Shown in pieces: positions 16,141 to 25,299 of a DNA stretch of 64,000 nucleotides. The stretch is from DATAGF01 sp963819845. GTDB taxonomy: Bacteria > Actinomycetota > Thermoleophilia > Miltoncostaeales > Miltoncostaeaceae. Positions within the stretch are counted from its first letter, which is position 1. The number at the start of each line of letters is the position of its first letter. The DNA is taken from the NCBI GenBank assembly GCA_963819845.1, contig CAWFXQ010000012.1:124001-188000 (forward strand), read 5' to 3'. The notes below the pieces were generated by a model. The model was not told the origin of the DNA. It searched no databases and worked only from the letters and a program-made list of their open reading frames with translations. The position numbers and the translations under genes were made by a program.

Positions 16141-17361
16141 CTAGACCGGCCCCGCGGGGTCGATGTTGACCAGCTCGCGGTAGGGGTTGACCGCCCGGCC
16201 GCCCCCGGGGTGCATCTCGAAGTGCAGGTGGTGGACGCCGCCGCGGGCGTTGCCGGTGCGGCCGACCGCCCCGACGCGCTGGCCCGCCGCGACCCGCGAG
16301 CCCGGGATCAGGCCCGGGGCGATCGAGGAGAGGTGGGCGTAGTAGTAGGTCGTGCCGCCGTCGTCGCGCAGCCACAGGCGGATGCCGCCGAGGCCGGTGT
16401 CGGCGCGGCTGAGGCTGTCGATGACCCCGGCCGTCGCCGCGACCAGCGGCGTGCCGGCCGGGGCGACGATGTCGATGGCGTTGTGCCGGCCCGTCGCGCG
16501 CGGCGCCCGGAAGTCGTCGGTGAAGCCGTGCGGGCCCTGCACCGGGAACACCTCGAGGTGGCGGGCGCGGGTGGCGCCGAGGCTGCGCAGGAGGGGCAGG
16601 TCGGCGGCCCCGGTGATGCGCAGCCCGCTGCGGCGCTGGTAGTGCGCGACGGCGAGGCGGGTGCGCCGGCCGTACGCGCCGTTGACGGCGATGCCGAAGC
16701 CCTTCCGGCGCAGGGCGGCCTGCAGCCGGCGCACCGGGCGGCCGCTGGCGCCGAGGGAGAGCGCCCCGGGGGCGACCCGCACGGGCATGCGCCGGCGGCC
16801 GTCGCGCAGCCGGGCGCGCAGGCGCCGGCCGGCGACGCCCGTCACCCGCAGCCCGAGGCGCCGCTGGGCCCGGCGCACGGCCGCGCGGGTGAGGGGGCCG
16901 AAGCCGCCGTCGACGGCGATCGGCTCGCCCGCGCGCACGAGCGACCGCTGGAGCGAGCACACCTGGGGCCCATAGGCGCCGAGGCGCAGCACGCCGCGGC
17001 GCCCGCCCCGGGCGGTGGTCGGCCCGGGCAGCTCGCACACCGACAGGCCGAGCCACCAGAGCAGCGGGCGGTTGACCGTCCCGTTCACCCGCAGCCCGAG
17101 GCGTCGCTGGAAGCGGACGACGGCCCGGCGGGTCCCGGGCCCGAAGCGCCCGTTGACGGCCACCCTGAAGCCCCGCGAGCGCAGCTCGCGCTGCAGGGCG
17201 CGCACGGGCGGGCCCCTCGTGCCGACGGTGAGCACGCCGGCCTCGGCCGACGGCGGCGGCCGCGGGGCGGCGGGCGCGCGCTCGGAGACGCCGCCGGCCA
17301 GGGCGGCGGTCAGCGCGAGGGTCGCGACCAGCCCCGCACGGCGGCGGGCACGTTGCGGCAT
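16141..17361 (-). CDS. Secreted M23 endopeptidase with three peptidoglycan-binding domains
   Basis: 406 residues. The N-terminal signal peptide is roughly residues 1-31 (RRRAGLVATLALTAALAGGV). Three PG_binding_1 repeats follow, each with a GxxVxxLQ...L...G and FG..T..AV..FQ pattern (near 45-105, 125-185 and 205-265). The C-terminal LytM/M23 zinc domain has HNAIDIVAPAGTPL (His and Asp ligands, near 305) and HHLHFEMHPGG (HxH, near 375). It cuts peptide cross-links in the cell wall or activates such cutting. ATG at 17361 gives a proper signal sequence; the longer upstream frame does not. Confidence 0.9.
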   Translation of the reverse strand: MPQRARRRAGLVATLALTAALAGGVSERAPAAPRPPPSAEAGVLTVGTRGPPVRALQRELRSRGFRVAVNGRFGPGTRRAVVRFQRRLGLRVNGTVNRPLLWWLGLSVCELPGPTTARGGRRGVLRLGAYGPQVCSLQRSLVRAGEPIAVDGGFGPLTRAAVRRAQRRLGLRVTGVAGRRLRARLRDGRRRMPVRVAPGALSLGASGRPVRRLQAALRRKGFGIAVNGAYGRRTRLAVAHYQRRSGLRITGAADLPLLRSLGATRARHLEVFPVQGPHGFTDDFRAPRATGRHNAIDIVAPAGTPLVAATAGVIDSLSRADTGLGGIRLWLRDDGGTTYYYAHLSSIAPGLIPGSRVAAGQRVGAVGRTGNARGGVHHLHFEMHPGGGRAVNPYRELVNIDPAGPV

Positions 17362-17426
17362 GACGGCGCCTTCGCCGGGGCTCCGCCGCCCCCTCCCACC
17401 GCCGCAACGCGCTAGCGTCGGCCGCA

Positions 17427-18440
17427 ATGGCGAAGGACGCCGAGCACCTCGAGCTGGACGCGGGCGGGCGGGCGGTCGCGATCAGCAACCCGGACAAGGT
17501 GATGTTCCCCGAGCGCGGGGAGACCAAGGCCGATCTCGCCCGCTACTACCTGGCGGTCGCCGAGCCCCTGATGCGCACCGTGCGGGACCGGCCGACGCTG
17601 CTGCAGCGCTTCCCCAACGGGGCGACCGGGAAGTCGTTCTTCCAGAAGCGCATCCCCGAGTCGGCGCCCGACTGGCTGCAGACCACGATCGTCTCGACGC
17701 CCAACGGCACCACCTCGCGCGCGATCGTGATGGCCGACATCGCCCACGTGCTGTGGGCGGCGAACCTGGGGTGTCTGGGGTTCCACCCCTGGCCCTACCG
17801 GGCCCCGGCCCCGGACGAGACCGACGAGCTGCGCCTCGACCTCGACCCGTCCCCCGGGGTGACCTTCCCGATGGTGCAGGAGGCGGCGACCGAGGTGCGG
17901 GCCTTCCTCGAAGGGCTGGGGGTCGCCGCCTTCCCCAAGACGACCGGCAACCGCGGCCTGCACCTCTACGTGCGGGTCGAGCCGGGGTGGGACTCGTTCG
18001 CGGTCCGGCAGGCGGCGGTGTCGGTGGCGCGCGAGATGGAGCGGCGCCGGCCCGACCTGATCACCGGCGCGTGGTGGAAGGAGGAGCGCGGCGCGCGGGT
18101 CTTCGTCGACTTCAACCAGAACGCCCCGCACAAGACGGTGTTCGGCGCCTGGTGCGTCCGCGCCCGGGTTGGGGCGCAGGTGTCGGCGCCCTTCGCGTGG
18201 GACGAGCTGGCCGGCATCGCCCCCGACGAGCTCACGGTCCGCACCGTGCCGGACCGGGTCGAGCGCCTCGGCGACCCGTGGGCCGCCATCGACGACGCGC
18301 CCCAGTCGATCGCGCCCCTCGTGGAGCGCTACCGGGCCGACCTGGCCGCCGGGATCCCCGACAACCCCTGGCCGCCGGTCTACCCCAAGATGCCCGACGA
18401 GCCCCCGCGGGTCGCCCCGAGCCGGGCGCGCCGTCAGTAG
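17427..18440 (+). CDS. Stand-alone LigD-type polymerase/primase domain protein
   Basis: 337 residues covering the whole archaeo-eukaryotic primase-like domain of LigD. Visible: VMFPERGETKADLARYY near the start, LLQRFPNGATGKSFFQKR, the metal-binding DLDPSPG near 140, TTGNRGLHLYV near 172, and DFNQNAPHKTVFGAW near 231. In LigD this domain adds ribo- or deoxynucleotides during non-homologous end joining. The ligase and phosphoesterase domains and Ku are not here, so they must be encoded elsewhere or this is a separate PolD-like repair polymerase. It is divergent from the M23 gene. ATG 17427. Confidence 0.9.
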   Translation: MAKDAEHLELDAGGRAVAISNPDKVMFPERGETKADLARYYLAVAEPLMRTVRDRPTLLQRFPNGATGKSFFQKRIPESAPDWLQTTIVSTPNGTTSRAIVMADIAHVLWAANLGCLGFHPWPYRAPAPDETDELRLDLDPSPGVTFPMVQEAATEVRAFLEGLGVAAFPKTTGNRGLHLYVRVEPGWDSFAVRQAAVSVAREMERRRPDLITGAWWKEERGARVFVDFNQNAPHKTVFGAWCVRARVGAQVSAPFAWDELAGIAPDELTVRTVPDRVERLGDPWAAIDDAPQSIAPLVERYRADLAAGIPDNPWPPVYPKMPDEPPRVAPSRARRQ

Positions 18441-18464
18441 CGGAGGAAGGCCCGCCCCTTCAGA

Positions 18465-20063
18465 TCAGCCGCCGTGGGCGAGCCGGCCCCCGACGACCGT
18501 CGCGCGGCACGCCAGGCCGGCGAGCTCGTCGGGCGCGACGGCGAACGGGTCGCGGTCGAGCACGGTCACGTCGGCGGCCATGCCGGGGGCGAGGGTGCCC
18601 CTCCGCCCCTCCTCGAAGGTCGCCGCGGCGGCACCGTGGGTGTAGAGCCCGAGCGCCTGGGACACGCTCAGCCGCTCGCCGGGACGGGCGAGCTCGGGCG
18701 GGGCGCCGGCGCGCGTGACCGCGCTCGCGATGGCCCGCCAGGGGTCGAGCGGGTCGATGGGGGCGTCCGAGCCGCCGCAGGCCGGGATGCCGAGGCCCAG
18801 GATGGACCCCCAGGCGTAGGACGTCGCCGCGCGCTCGCGCCCGATGCGGGCGGTCACCCAGGGGGCGTCGCTGGCCAGGAACCCGGGCTGGATGTCGGCG
18901 GTCAGGCCGGCGGCGCGCACCGCGCCCAGCGTGTCCTCCCCGGTGATCTGGCAGTGGATGAGGCGGTGGCGGGGGTCGGGGCGCGGGTGCGCGGCCATCG
19001 CGGCCGCGAACCCGTCGATCACGAGATGGGCGGCGCGGTCGCCGATCGCGTGGACCCCCAGCTGCGAGCCCGCGGCGTGCACCAGGCGGCAGATCTCGCG
19101 CATCTCGCCGGGCTGCTGCACCAGGACGCCGGAGTTCGCGGGGTCGTCGGCGTACGGCGCCCGCAGCGCGGCGGTGCGGCCCCCGAGCGAGCCGTCGGCG
19201 AAGACCTTGACGTGCCCCACCCGCAGCCACTCGTCGCCCCAGCCCGTGCCGACCCCCTCGCGGGAGGCGGCGGCGAACTGGTCGATCGGGAGCATCAGCG
19301 TGACCCTCAGCGGCACCCGCTCCGGGCCGGCGACCGACCGGAACACCGCGAGGGCCGCCTCGAGCCCTCCCGCGATGCCGGCGTCGTCGGTCTGGACCTG
19401 CGTGATCCCGAGGCTCAGGCACTCCCGCAGCGCCCGGGCCAGCAGTCGCGCGCGCTCGTCCGGCCCGGGCGGCGGGACCAGGCGCCCCACCAGCGTGAGG
19501 GCGGTCTCGCGGAGGACGCCGGTGGGCTCGCCGCCGTCGTCGCGGTCGATGACCCCGCCGGGCGGGTCGGGCGTCGCGGGGCCGATCCCCGCCCGGGCGA
19601 GGGCCACCGAGCTGACGACGGCGATGTGGCCGCAGGTGCGGCCGAGGTAGACCGGACGGCCGCCGCCGGCGGCGTCGAGGTCGCGCCGGCCGGGCATCCG
19701 GGCGTCGGGCCAGCGCTCCTGGTCCCAGCCGTGGCCGACGATCCATCCGTCGCCCGGCGCGTCGACGGCGGCCGCGGCGACCATTGCGCCCAGCTCGGGC
19801 AGCGAGCCGGCGTCCCCCGCCGACAGGCGCGCGAGGGTGAGGGCGTAGCCGAGGATGTGCACGTGGGCGTCCGTGAGGCCCGGCAGCGCGCATCCCCCGG
19901 CCAGGTCCAGCTCCTCCGCGCCGGCGCCGGCCAGCGCCCCCACCTCGTCGCGCGAACCGATCGCGGCCACGCGACCCCCGTCCAGGGCCAGCGCCTCGTG
20001 CGCCCGCCAGCCGTCGTGGCCCGACCGCACGACGCCGCCGTGGAGGATGAGGCCGGCGGGCAC
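18465..20063 (-). CDS. Amidohydrolase of the YtcJ/AMDHD family 3
   Basis: 532 residues from GTG 20063 (PAGLILHGGVV); an ATG at 20096 would add eleven unlikely residues. Composite beta domain plus TIM barrel. Metal-site motifs: DAHVHILGY near 62, HVKVFADGSLGGRTAALRAP near 285, HAIGDRA near 340, HCQITGED near 375, and CGGSDAPIDPLDPW near 435 (Asp). The family includes formamidase-like and N-substituted formamide deformylase enzymes, but most members are uncharacterised. It lies alone on this strand. A hydrolase of an exogenous amide is the general expectation. Confidence 0.85.
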   Translation of the reverse strand: MPAGLILHGGVVRSGHDGWRAHEALALDGGRVAAIGSRDEVGALAGAGAEELDLAGGCALPGLTDAHVHILGYALTLARLSAGDAGSLPELGAMVAAAAVDAPGDGWIVGHGWDQERWPDARMPGRRDLDAAGGGRPVYLGRTCGHIAVVSSVALARAGIGPATPDPPGGVIDRDDGGEPTGVLRETALTLVGRLVPPPGPDERARLLARALRECLSLGITQVQTDDAGIAGGLEAALAVFRSVAGPERVPLRVTLMLPIDQFAAASREGVGTGWGDEWLRVGHVKVFADGSLGGRTAALRAPYADDPANSGVLVQQPGEMREICRLVHAAGSQLGVHAIGDRAAHLVIDGFAAAMAAHPRPDPRHRLIHCQITGEDTLGAVRAAGLTADIQPGFLASDAPWVTARIGRERAATSYAWGSILGLGIPACGGSDAPIDPLDPWRAIASAVTRAGAPPELARPGERLSVSQALGLYTHGAAAATFEEGRRGTLAPGMAADVTVLDRDPFAVAPDELAGLACRATVVGGRLAHGG

Positions 20064-20195
20064 GCCCCCATCATCGCGGGTGGCGGCGCACGACACCTAG
20101 GAGGGGTCGCGGCGGCCGGCGGCGCCGTGGGAGCCTCGCGGCGCACGGATGCCGACCGCCGCGTCCCCCCGGCGGCTCTCAGGGAGGAGCACGGG

Positions 20196-21254
20196 ATGGG
20201 AACGCACGGATCTCGGATCGCCGGGCTCGCGCTGGCGGCGTCGATCGCTCTGGCCCCGGCCGTCGCAGCGGGGGCCCCCGCCGACCGGGGCACGATCGCC
20301 TACACGGACTTCGACACGATCACCCTCACCAACGAGGCGGGGGTGGGACCCGTCCCGTTCGTGGCGGGGGCGGAGCCCGCCTGGTCGCCCGACGGACGCC
20401 TGATCGCCTGGTTCACGGGCGCGCCGACGGGGCCGCACACCGGCATCGTGGTGGCCAACCCCGACGGATCGGGGCGGCGGGCCGTGCTCGTGGCCGTGGG
20501 CGACACCGTCGTCACCCTCTCGGGCAGAAAGCCGATCGACCTCGTCACGAGATTCGACCTGAACGGCGTGACCGACCGGGAGCGCCTGTCGGGCCTCGCC
20601 TGGTCGCCCGACGGTGGCGAGGTGCGGCTGGCGGTGCGCGAGCGCGCCTCGATCCGGCTGATCGGCGTCGATGTGACGACCGGCGAGCTCACGCCGCAGG
20701 GCGGGTTCCGCATCCCGCGAGGCGGCATCCCCCGCGACGTCGCCTGGTCCCCCGCCGGGCGGCTGGTCGCGTTCTCCGCGCCCGTCCCGACGCCACGCCG
20801 GTGCGGGGCGCGCGAGCGCCGCATCTTCACCTATCGCCTGCGCAGCGCGGTGGTGCGGCGCGTGCCCCTGCGCGGCCACCGCTGCGCCCGCGGGCAGCTC
20901 GCCCTGCGCCATCCGGCCTTCTCGCCCGACGGCACGCGCCTGGCCATGACGCGCATCCGCAGCGGCACGGGCGGCGGGGTGGCGCGGACGGACCTGCAGA
21001 CGGTCGACATCGGCCCGCGTGGCCGCACGGTGGGCCCCATCCGCCCGGCCGCACCCGGGCTCGACGGCGCCTCCTGGCCGACCTTCTCGCCCGACGGCCA
21101 GAGCATCGCGTACCTGTTCCTGCGCGGCCCGGTCAACGACCAGGTCGGCGGCGTGGGCGTCATGCGCGCCGACGGGACGGGTCGGCGCGAGCTCGTGAGA
21201 GCGTCGTCCCTGCTGCTGCAGCACCTCGACTGGGGGTACGCGCCGCGGCCGTGA
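20196..21254 (+). CDS. Exported TolB-like beta-propeller protein
   Basis: 352 residues. The signal peptide ends near residue 28 (GLALAASIALAPAVAAGAPA). Repeated PD40/WD40-like blades carry the motif A-W-SPDG or FSPDG (AWSPDGRLIAWF, AWSPDGGEVRLA, AWSPAGRLVAFS, AFSPDGTRLAMT, TFSPDGQSIAYL). That makes five visible blades and probably six with N/C closure. Role unknown; such propellers bind proteins or ligands outside the cell. ATG 20196 follows AGGGAGGAG. The next gene starts 18 bases later, so the two may be cotranscribed. Confidence 0.82.
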   Translation: MGTHGSRIAGLALAASIALAPAVAAGAPADRGTIAYTDFDTITLTNEAGVGPVPFVAGAEPAWSPDGRLIAWFTGAPTGPHTGIVVANPDGSGRRAVLVAVGDTVVTLSGRKPIDLVTRFDLNGVTDRERLSGLAWSPDGGEVRLAVRERASIRLIGVDVTTGELTPQGGFRIPRGGIPRDVAWSPAGRLVAFSAPVPTPRRCGARERRIFTYRLRSAVVRRVPLRGHRCARGQLALRHPAFSPDGTRLAMTRIRSGTGGGVARTDLQTVDIGPRGRTVGPIRPAAPGLDGASWPTFSPDGQSIAYLFLRGPVNDQVGGVGVMRADGTGRRELVRASSLLLQHLDWGYAPRP

Positions 21255-21272
21255 AGGCCCGGGCGCACGACC

Positions 21273-22481
21273 ATGGAGACCATCCCGCCGGTGCTGATCG
21301 GCGTCGCCGCCGCTACGGCGATCGCCGTCGTGGGCCGGCGGATCGTGCGCGCGCGCCTGGCCCGGTCGCCCGACCCGGGCGCCGCCTCCGCCGCGCGCCG
21401 AGCGGCCACCGAGGTCACGCTGGTGGTCCTCGGCGCCCTGCTGATGGCGCTCAGCATCGTGGTCGGGCTGTGGCTGCTCCGCGTCGAGGACCCTCCGCGG
21501 GGCGAGCTGTTCCCGGCCGGCGCCGGCATCGTCGCCGACGTGCCGGCGCGGCCGGGGCGCGGGTTCGTCGCCGGCCTGGCCGTCAGGTTCACTGACTGCG
21601 ACGAGCCGGTCGACGCCACCCTCGTCTACGCCGGCACCGCGGAGTTCTTCGAGGACAACCACGGCGCGCTGACGGGCGCGACCGGCGTCACGGTCGCGGT
21701 CCCGGGCACCGGCGACGTGAGCGACGTGACGCTCAGCGCGGGGACCGGGTACTACGACGCCATCGCGCCGAACGAGCTCGCGGCCGACGGCGACGGCGGC
21801 GACGCGACGGTGTGGGCCGAGACGCCGCGCGAGCGGCTCGCGGTGACCGGCGTCCACGGCGGCGTGCGCGGGTGGGGCGACCACCTCGCGTCCCTGGTCG
21901 TCCGATTCCGGGCGGACTGGCTCGAGCGCCGGGGGCTGGGCAGCTGCTACCTCCGCCTCCCGCCGCTCGTCGGCACCGCCACGGTGATCGGGGCCCAGGA
22001 CGCCATGGGCCGGGGGGTGCGGTCCCCGGAGGAGATCCCGACGGCCGTGTACACCAACAGCACCGACCGGACCCTGTTCGTGCCCTATCGCCGCTCTCTG
22101 GCCATCGGCTCGGCGATCTCCGTCGTGGATGTGGGCGGACACGAGATCATCGAGGCCGACCAGGAGCCCAACGCCCTCGCCGGGACGACGCCGGCGCTCG
22201 CGTGCCGCGCCGTGACGCCCTCCACCGGGGCGTTCGGGGCCCGGGACGCGGACCTGGTGGCGCCGCCCGGCAGCGAGGCCTACGCGGTCCGGGGCGCCAG
22301 CTTCGGCCGCCTGACTCGGCCCGACTGCGGCGGCGTCGTGACGATCGCCGAGGCCGGGAGCGGCGGACGGCGCGACCTCGTCCTGCTGCTCGTCGGAGCC
22401 GCCTTCTCGCTGGGCGCGGCGCTGGTGCTGGAGGTGCTCCTCGAGATCCAGCGGCGCCGGCTCGCGCGGCCGAGGACCTGA
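21273..22481 (+). CDS. Membrane protein of unknown function with large extracytoplasmic domain
   Basis: 402 residues. Helices are predicted near 5-22 and 48-70 (VTLVVLGALLMALSIVVGLW) and at the C-terminus near 370-392 (DLVLLLVGAAFSLGAALVLE), followed by a basic tail. The central 290 residues are beta-rich and acidic, probably outside the membrane. Cysteines in VRFTDCDEP, GLGSCYLRL, PALACRAV and RPDCGG could form two disulfides. No family recognised. It is likely in one transcript with the propeller protein and convergent with the DUF2235 gene (one base between stops). Confidence 0.65.
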   Translation: METIPPVLIGVAAATAIAVVGRRIVRARLARSPDPGAASAARRAATEVTLVVLGALLMALSIVVGLWLLRVEDPPRGELFPAGAGIVADVPARPGRGFVAGLAVRFTDCDEPVDATLVYAGTAEFFEDNHGALTGATGVTVAVPGTGDVSDVTLSAGTGYYDAIAPNELAADGDGGDATVWAETPRERLAVTGVHGGVRGWGDHLASLVVRFRADWLERRGLGSCYLRLPPLVGTATVIGAQDAMGRGVRSPEEIPTAVYTNSTDRTLFVPYRRSLAIGSAISVVDVGGHEIIEADQEPNALAGTTPALACRAVTPSTGAFGARDADLVAPPGSEAYAVRGASFGRLTRPDCGGVVTIAEAGSGGRRDLVLLLVGAAFSLGAALVLEVLLEIQRRRLARPRT

Positions 22482-22482
22482 C

Positions 22483-23577
22483 CTACTGGTCCGGCAGGCC
22501 CGGGGCGGTGCGCACCGTCGTCACGGTCCCGCCCTCGTCGAGGAAGTCGGCGGTTCGCGGGCCGGCGCTCGAGGACAGGGACTGGCCGTACGCCGGGCCG
22601 TCCTGCCCGGGCGATCGCTCGCGGCCGGGGCTGCGGCGATAGCGGCGCATCAGGCGGTAGATGCCCCGGCGCGAGTCGTGCGGCGGCGCGGCCGGATGCG
22701 GGTTGACCCAGCGCCCGGCGGCGCGGGCGTCCTCGGCGGCGCGGTCGTCGTCGGGACGCGCTCCGGAGAAATGGCCGTCGCGGAACTCCAGCCCGGCCCG
22801 GGCGGCCCGGTCGACGAGCCAGAGCATGGGGATCTCGGCCAGCGAGCAGTCCTCGTAGCCGCCGCCGACGTCGGAGTGCACGCCGGGGAACCACACCTGC
22901 TCGAGCACCTGGTGGCCGGCCCCCTCCTGACGGTTCCACAGCGTCGGCACGAACGGGCCGCGCTCCTCGTCCATGGCCAACGCCTGGTAGGCCAGCCGCA
23001 CCGTCGTGCTGAGGTCGGTGTCGTGGAACTGCCAGCGGCGGTTCACCAGGGTGGCCCAGCGTTGGCCCAGCCCCGGGATGCCGAGCGCCCCGACCGTGTC
23101 CCAGACGCCGATGAAGTGGATGGGCGTCTCCTGCGAGAAGGAGCGCCGGAACAGGGTCGCCCGGGTGCCGCGCGGGTGGGCCTGGCCCCCCCGGGCGCGG
23201 TAGATCTGGTACGCGTCGTCGATGCGGTTGCGGTGCTCGGGCCGCAGGATGCCGCTGTTGCGCACCAGGCCCGCCGTGCTGCGAGCGGTGAACGCGCCCC
23301 GGCTGAAGCCGAAGAAGTAGAGCTCGTCGCCCCGCTCGTAGTTCTCGACCAGGAAGCGGTAGCACTCGCGCACGTTGGCCGAGAGCTTGTAGCCGATGGC
23401 CCCGCCCAGGAGCCGCTCGCCGCTGCGCGTGCCGACGCCGGCGTTGTAGAAGGCGCGCTGCACGACGCCGGTCGAGTCGCGGTCGGCCAGTGCGAGGGCG
23501 ACCTTCACGACGTTGGTCGGCGACACCTGGTCGGGGTAGTTCCAGGTGCCGTCGCAGCAGATGACGATGCGCTTCAC
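22483..23577 (-). CDS. DUF2235 alpha/beta hydrolase (Tle1-like phospholipase fold)
   Basis: 364 residues. It opens with RIVICCDGTWNYPDQ, the DUF2235 hallmark. The nucleophile elbow GFSRGAFTARS is near 92 (GxSxG), GVWDTVGALG near 157 supplies the Asp, and PGVHSDVGGGYEDC near 233 the His. These are the catalytic residues of Tle1 lipases and fungal relatives. No signal peptide and no type VI secretion genes are nearby, so a cytoplasmic or housekeeping hydrolase is more likely than an effector. The GTG start at 23577 overlaps the stop of a 23-codon ORF upstream, which suggests coupled translation. Confidence 0.85.
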   Translation of the reverse strand: MKRIVICCDGTWNYPDQVSPTNVVKVALALADRDSTGVVQRAFYNAGVGTRSGERLLGGAIGYKLSANVRECYRFLVENYERGDELYFFGFSRGAFTARSTAGLVRNSGILRPEHRNRIDDAYQIYRARGGQAHPRGTRATLFRRSFSQETPIHFIGVWDTVGALGIPGLGQRWATLVNRRWQFHDTDLSTTVRLAYQALAMDEERGPFVPTLWNRQEGAGHQVLEQVWFPGVHSDVGGGYEDCSLAEIPMLWLVDRAARAGLEFRDGHFSGARPDDDRAAEDARAAGRWVNPHPAAPPHDSRRGIYRLMRRYRRSPGRERSPGQDGPAYGQSLSSSAGPRTADFLDEGGTVTTVRTAPGLPDQ

Positions 23578-23645
23578 CGGTCCCTCAGAGGATGCAGGTC
23601 GAGGCGGCCGGTGAGCCGCTCGAGCAGCCAGAGGTCGTCGAGCAT
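23574..23645 (-). CDS. Possible 23-residue leader ORF coupled to the DUF2235 gene
   Basis: ATG 23645, peptide LDDLWLLERLTGRLDLHPLR after Met, then DR and TGA. The stop overlaps the GTG start of the DUF2235 gene as GTGA, the same coupling seen elsewhere in this window. The composition is amphipathic and coding-like, but no Shine-Dalgarno sequence precedes it and the reading is short enough to be chance. Confidence 0.35.
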   Translation of the reverse strand: MLDDLWLLERLTGRLDLHPLRDR

Positions 23646-23744
23646 GGGGGCAGCCTATGACGAGCGCCGTAGCCTGCGGGCGCCCGCCTCCGCCCGCGTG
23701 GACGCTACCCGGCCCCCCCGGCCCCCGACAGGTAACCTGCCCCG

Positions 23745-24575
23745 GTGATCGTCTGCGGGGTCGACCTCTCCGACACGGCGGCCGCGGCGATCGGCGTGGC
23801 CAGGCGCCTGGCCGACGGCCTCCGCGAGCCGCTCCTCATCGCCCACGTCGCCGACGGCCCCGACGACCCGGCCGAGCGCGTCGACGCGCTGCGCGCCGAG
23901 GCCGGCGCCAGCGACGCCGAGGTGCGCCTGCTGCCGCCCAAGCCGGCCGCCGACGCGCTGATGACGCTGGCGTCCGAGGAGGGCGCCCGACTGCTGGTGG
24001 TGGGCTCGCGCGGCCACTCGGCGCTGCGGTCGGGCCTGACGGGCAGCGTCACGCGGGAGCTCGCCTCCCGCAGCGCGATCCCCGTCGTGGTGGTCCCGCC
24101 CGGCTACGAGGAGCGGGCGGCCGGCGACGCCGTCATCTGCGGGGTCAACGGCTCCGACCACGCCCTGGCGGCGGTGCGGATCGCCGCCGGCCTCGCGGAG
24201 GCGCTGGGCGGGCGGCTGGTCGTCGTCCACGCCCTCAAGGACCTCAGGGCGACGATCTCCTACCTCGGCGCCCGCTCAACCCAGCCGGCCCTGACCGGGC
24301 AGCCGGACGCCCGCGAGCGCGAGGCGGTCGAGATCGTGGAGGCCGGGCTCGCGGCGGCCGGGGGCGGCGCCGCGGGCGTCGTCGAGCCGGGGGCGCCCTG
24401 GGACGCCCTCGAGGCCGTGGCCGAGCGCGAGGGCGGCCGCGCGATCGTCGTCGCCGCCCGCGGCCTCAGCGCGACCCGCGCCGCGCTCTTCGGCTCGGCC
24501 GCGACGCGCCTGGCCGAGGAGGCCACCCGCCCGATCCTGGTCGTCTCCGAGCCGGCCGAGGCCGCCGCGGGTTAG
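23745..24575 (+). CDS. Tandem universal stress protein (two UspA domains)
   Basis: 276 residues, GTG start. Domain 1 (1-125) begins VIVCGVDLSDTAAAAIGVAR and ends with the ATP-binding G-2x-G-9x-G(S/T) pattern GSRGHSALRSGLTGSVT then IPVVVVPPG. Domain 2 (131-272) begins AVICGVNGSDHALAAV and has ARGLSATRAALFGSAATRLA then RPILVVS. Both domains keep the nucleotide-binding loop, so ATP-binding type. Expected role is stress survival or redox/hypoxia response. It is a single gene with a GC-rich upstream region and no clear promoter. Confidence 0.9.
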   Translation: MIVCGVDLSDTAAAAIGVARRLADGLREPLLIAHVADGPDDPAERVDALRAEAGASDAEVRLLPPKPAADALMTLASEEGARLLVVGSRGHSALRSGLTGSVTRELASRSAIPVVVVPPGYEERAAGDAVICGVNGSDHALAAVRIAAGLAEALGGRLVVVHALKDLRATISYLGARSTQPALTGQPDAREREAVEIVEAGLAAAGGGAAGVVEPGAPWDALEAVAEREGGRAIVVAARGLSATRAALFGSAATRLAEEATRPILVVSEPAEAAAG

Positions 24576-24870
24576 CCTGGCCCGGGCGGCAGGAGCCCCT
24601 CGCCTCGCGCCCAGCCCCGCAGGTCCTCGGCCGCCTCGGCCCGTGATGAGGCCGCGGCCGGCCTTCAACATCGCGCGACGCTCGAACTCGGCTGAGGGCG
24701 GCGCCGAGCTCGGCGGTCGAGCGCTCAGAGTGGCGGGCGTGCTGCGAAACGCATCTCCTCCGTGCCGGCGTGCGGCGGATGGGGCTTTCCGCCGTCCGGG
24801 GTGCTGGTGCATGATGCGCGGGTCCCGACGGCGAGTCCCGGACGCCCCTTTGCCCGAGGAGGCTTCGTCC

Positions 24871-25299
24871 GTGCACCACCCCCATTCCGTCATCTCGCTG
24901 CACGAGCGCCTGCCGCGCCGCTTGGTCGCCGTCCCGCGCGCCCGCCAGCTCGCCGCCGATGCCCTGCCGGAGAACGGCGGGTCGGCGGACGGCCATGACC
25001 TGGCCCTGGTGATCACCGAGCTGGTCGCGAACGCCGTGCGGCACGGGCGGGGCCGGAAGATCAGCCTGCGCCTGCTGGCGGACGGGAGGTCGGTGCGCGT
25101 CGAGGTCGAGAACCGGCGCTGGACGACCCGGCCCCGGCGGCGGCTGGCCTCGGACAGCCGGCCCAGCGGCCGGGGGCTCGCCCTGGTGGCGGCCTGCTCC
25201 CGCGATTGGGGCTTCGTCGCCGAGGGCCGGGGCCTCACCCGCGTCTGGGCCGAGGTGGACCGCGATCGCCGGGAGGCCGAGCGGCCCGAGCGGGACTAG
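24871..25299 (+). CDS. RsbW/SpoIIAB-like anti-sigma factor histidine-kinase-fold ATPase
   Basis: 142 residues from GTG 24871, which has GAGGAGG nine bases upstream; a longer frame from 24643 lacks any RBS. HATPase_c_2 domain with N box ITELVANAVRHGRGR near 45 and G2 box SDSRPSGRGLALVAACSRDW near 95. Such proteins phosphorylate a STAS antagonist and hold a sigma factor. The likely partners in this window are the STAS protein and SpoIIE phosphatase at 34-36 kb, although 9 kb separates them. Its TAG stop shares the CTAG tetranucleotide with the convergent gene. Confidence 0.85.
   Translation: MHHPHSVISLHERLPRRLVAVPRARQLAADALPENGGSADGHDLALVITELVANAVRHGRGRKISLRLLADGRSVRVEVENRRWTTRPRRRLASDSRPSGRGLALVAACSRDWGFVAEGRGLTRVWAEVDRDRREAERPERD

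Noticed and set aside
22483..23577. DUF2235 protein as a type VI secretion lipase effector.
   Set aside because: No VgrG, Hcp, PAAR, immunity gene or signal sequence is present, and the genome type suggests a Gram-positive actinobacterium.
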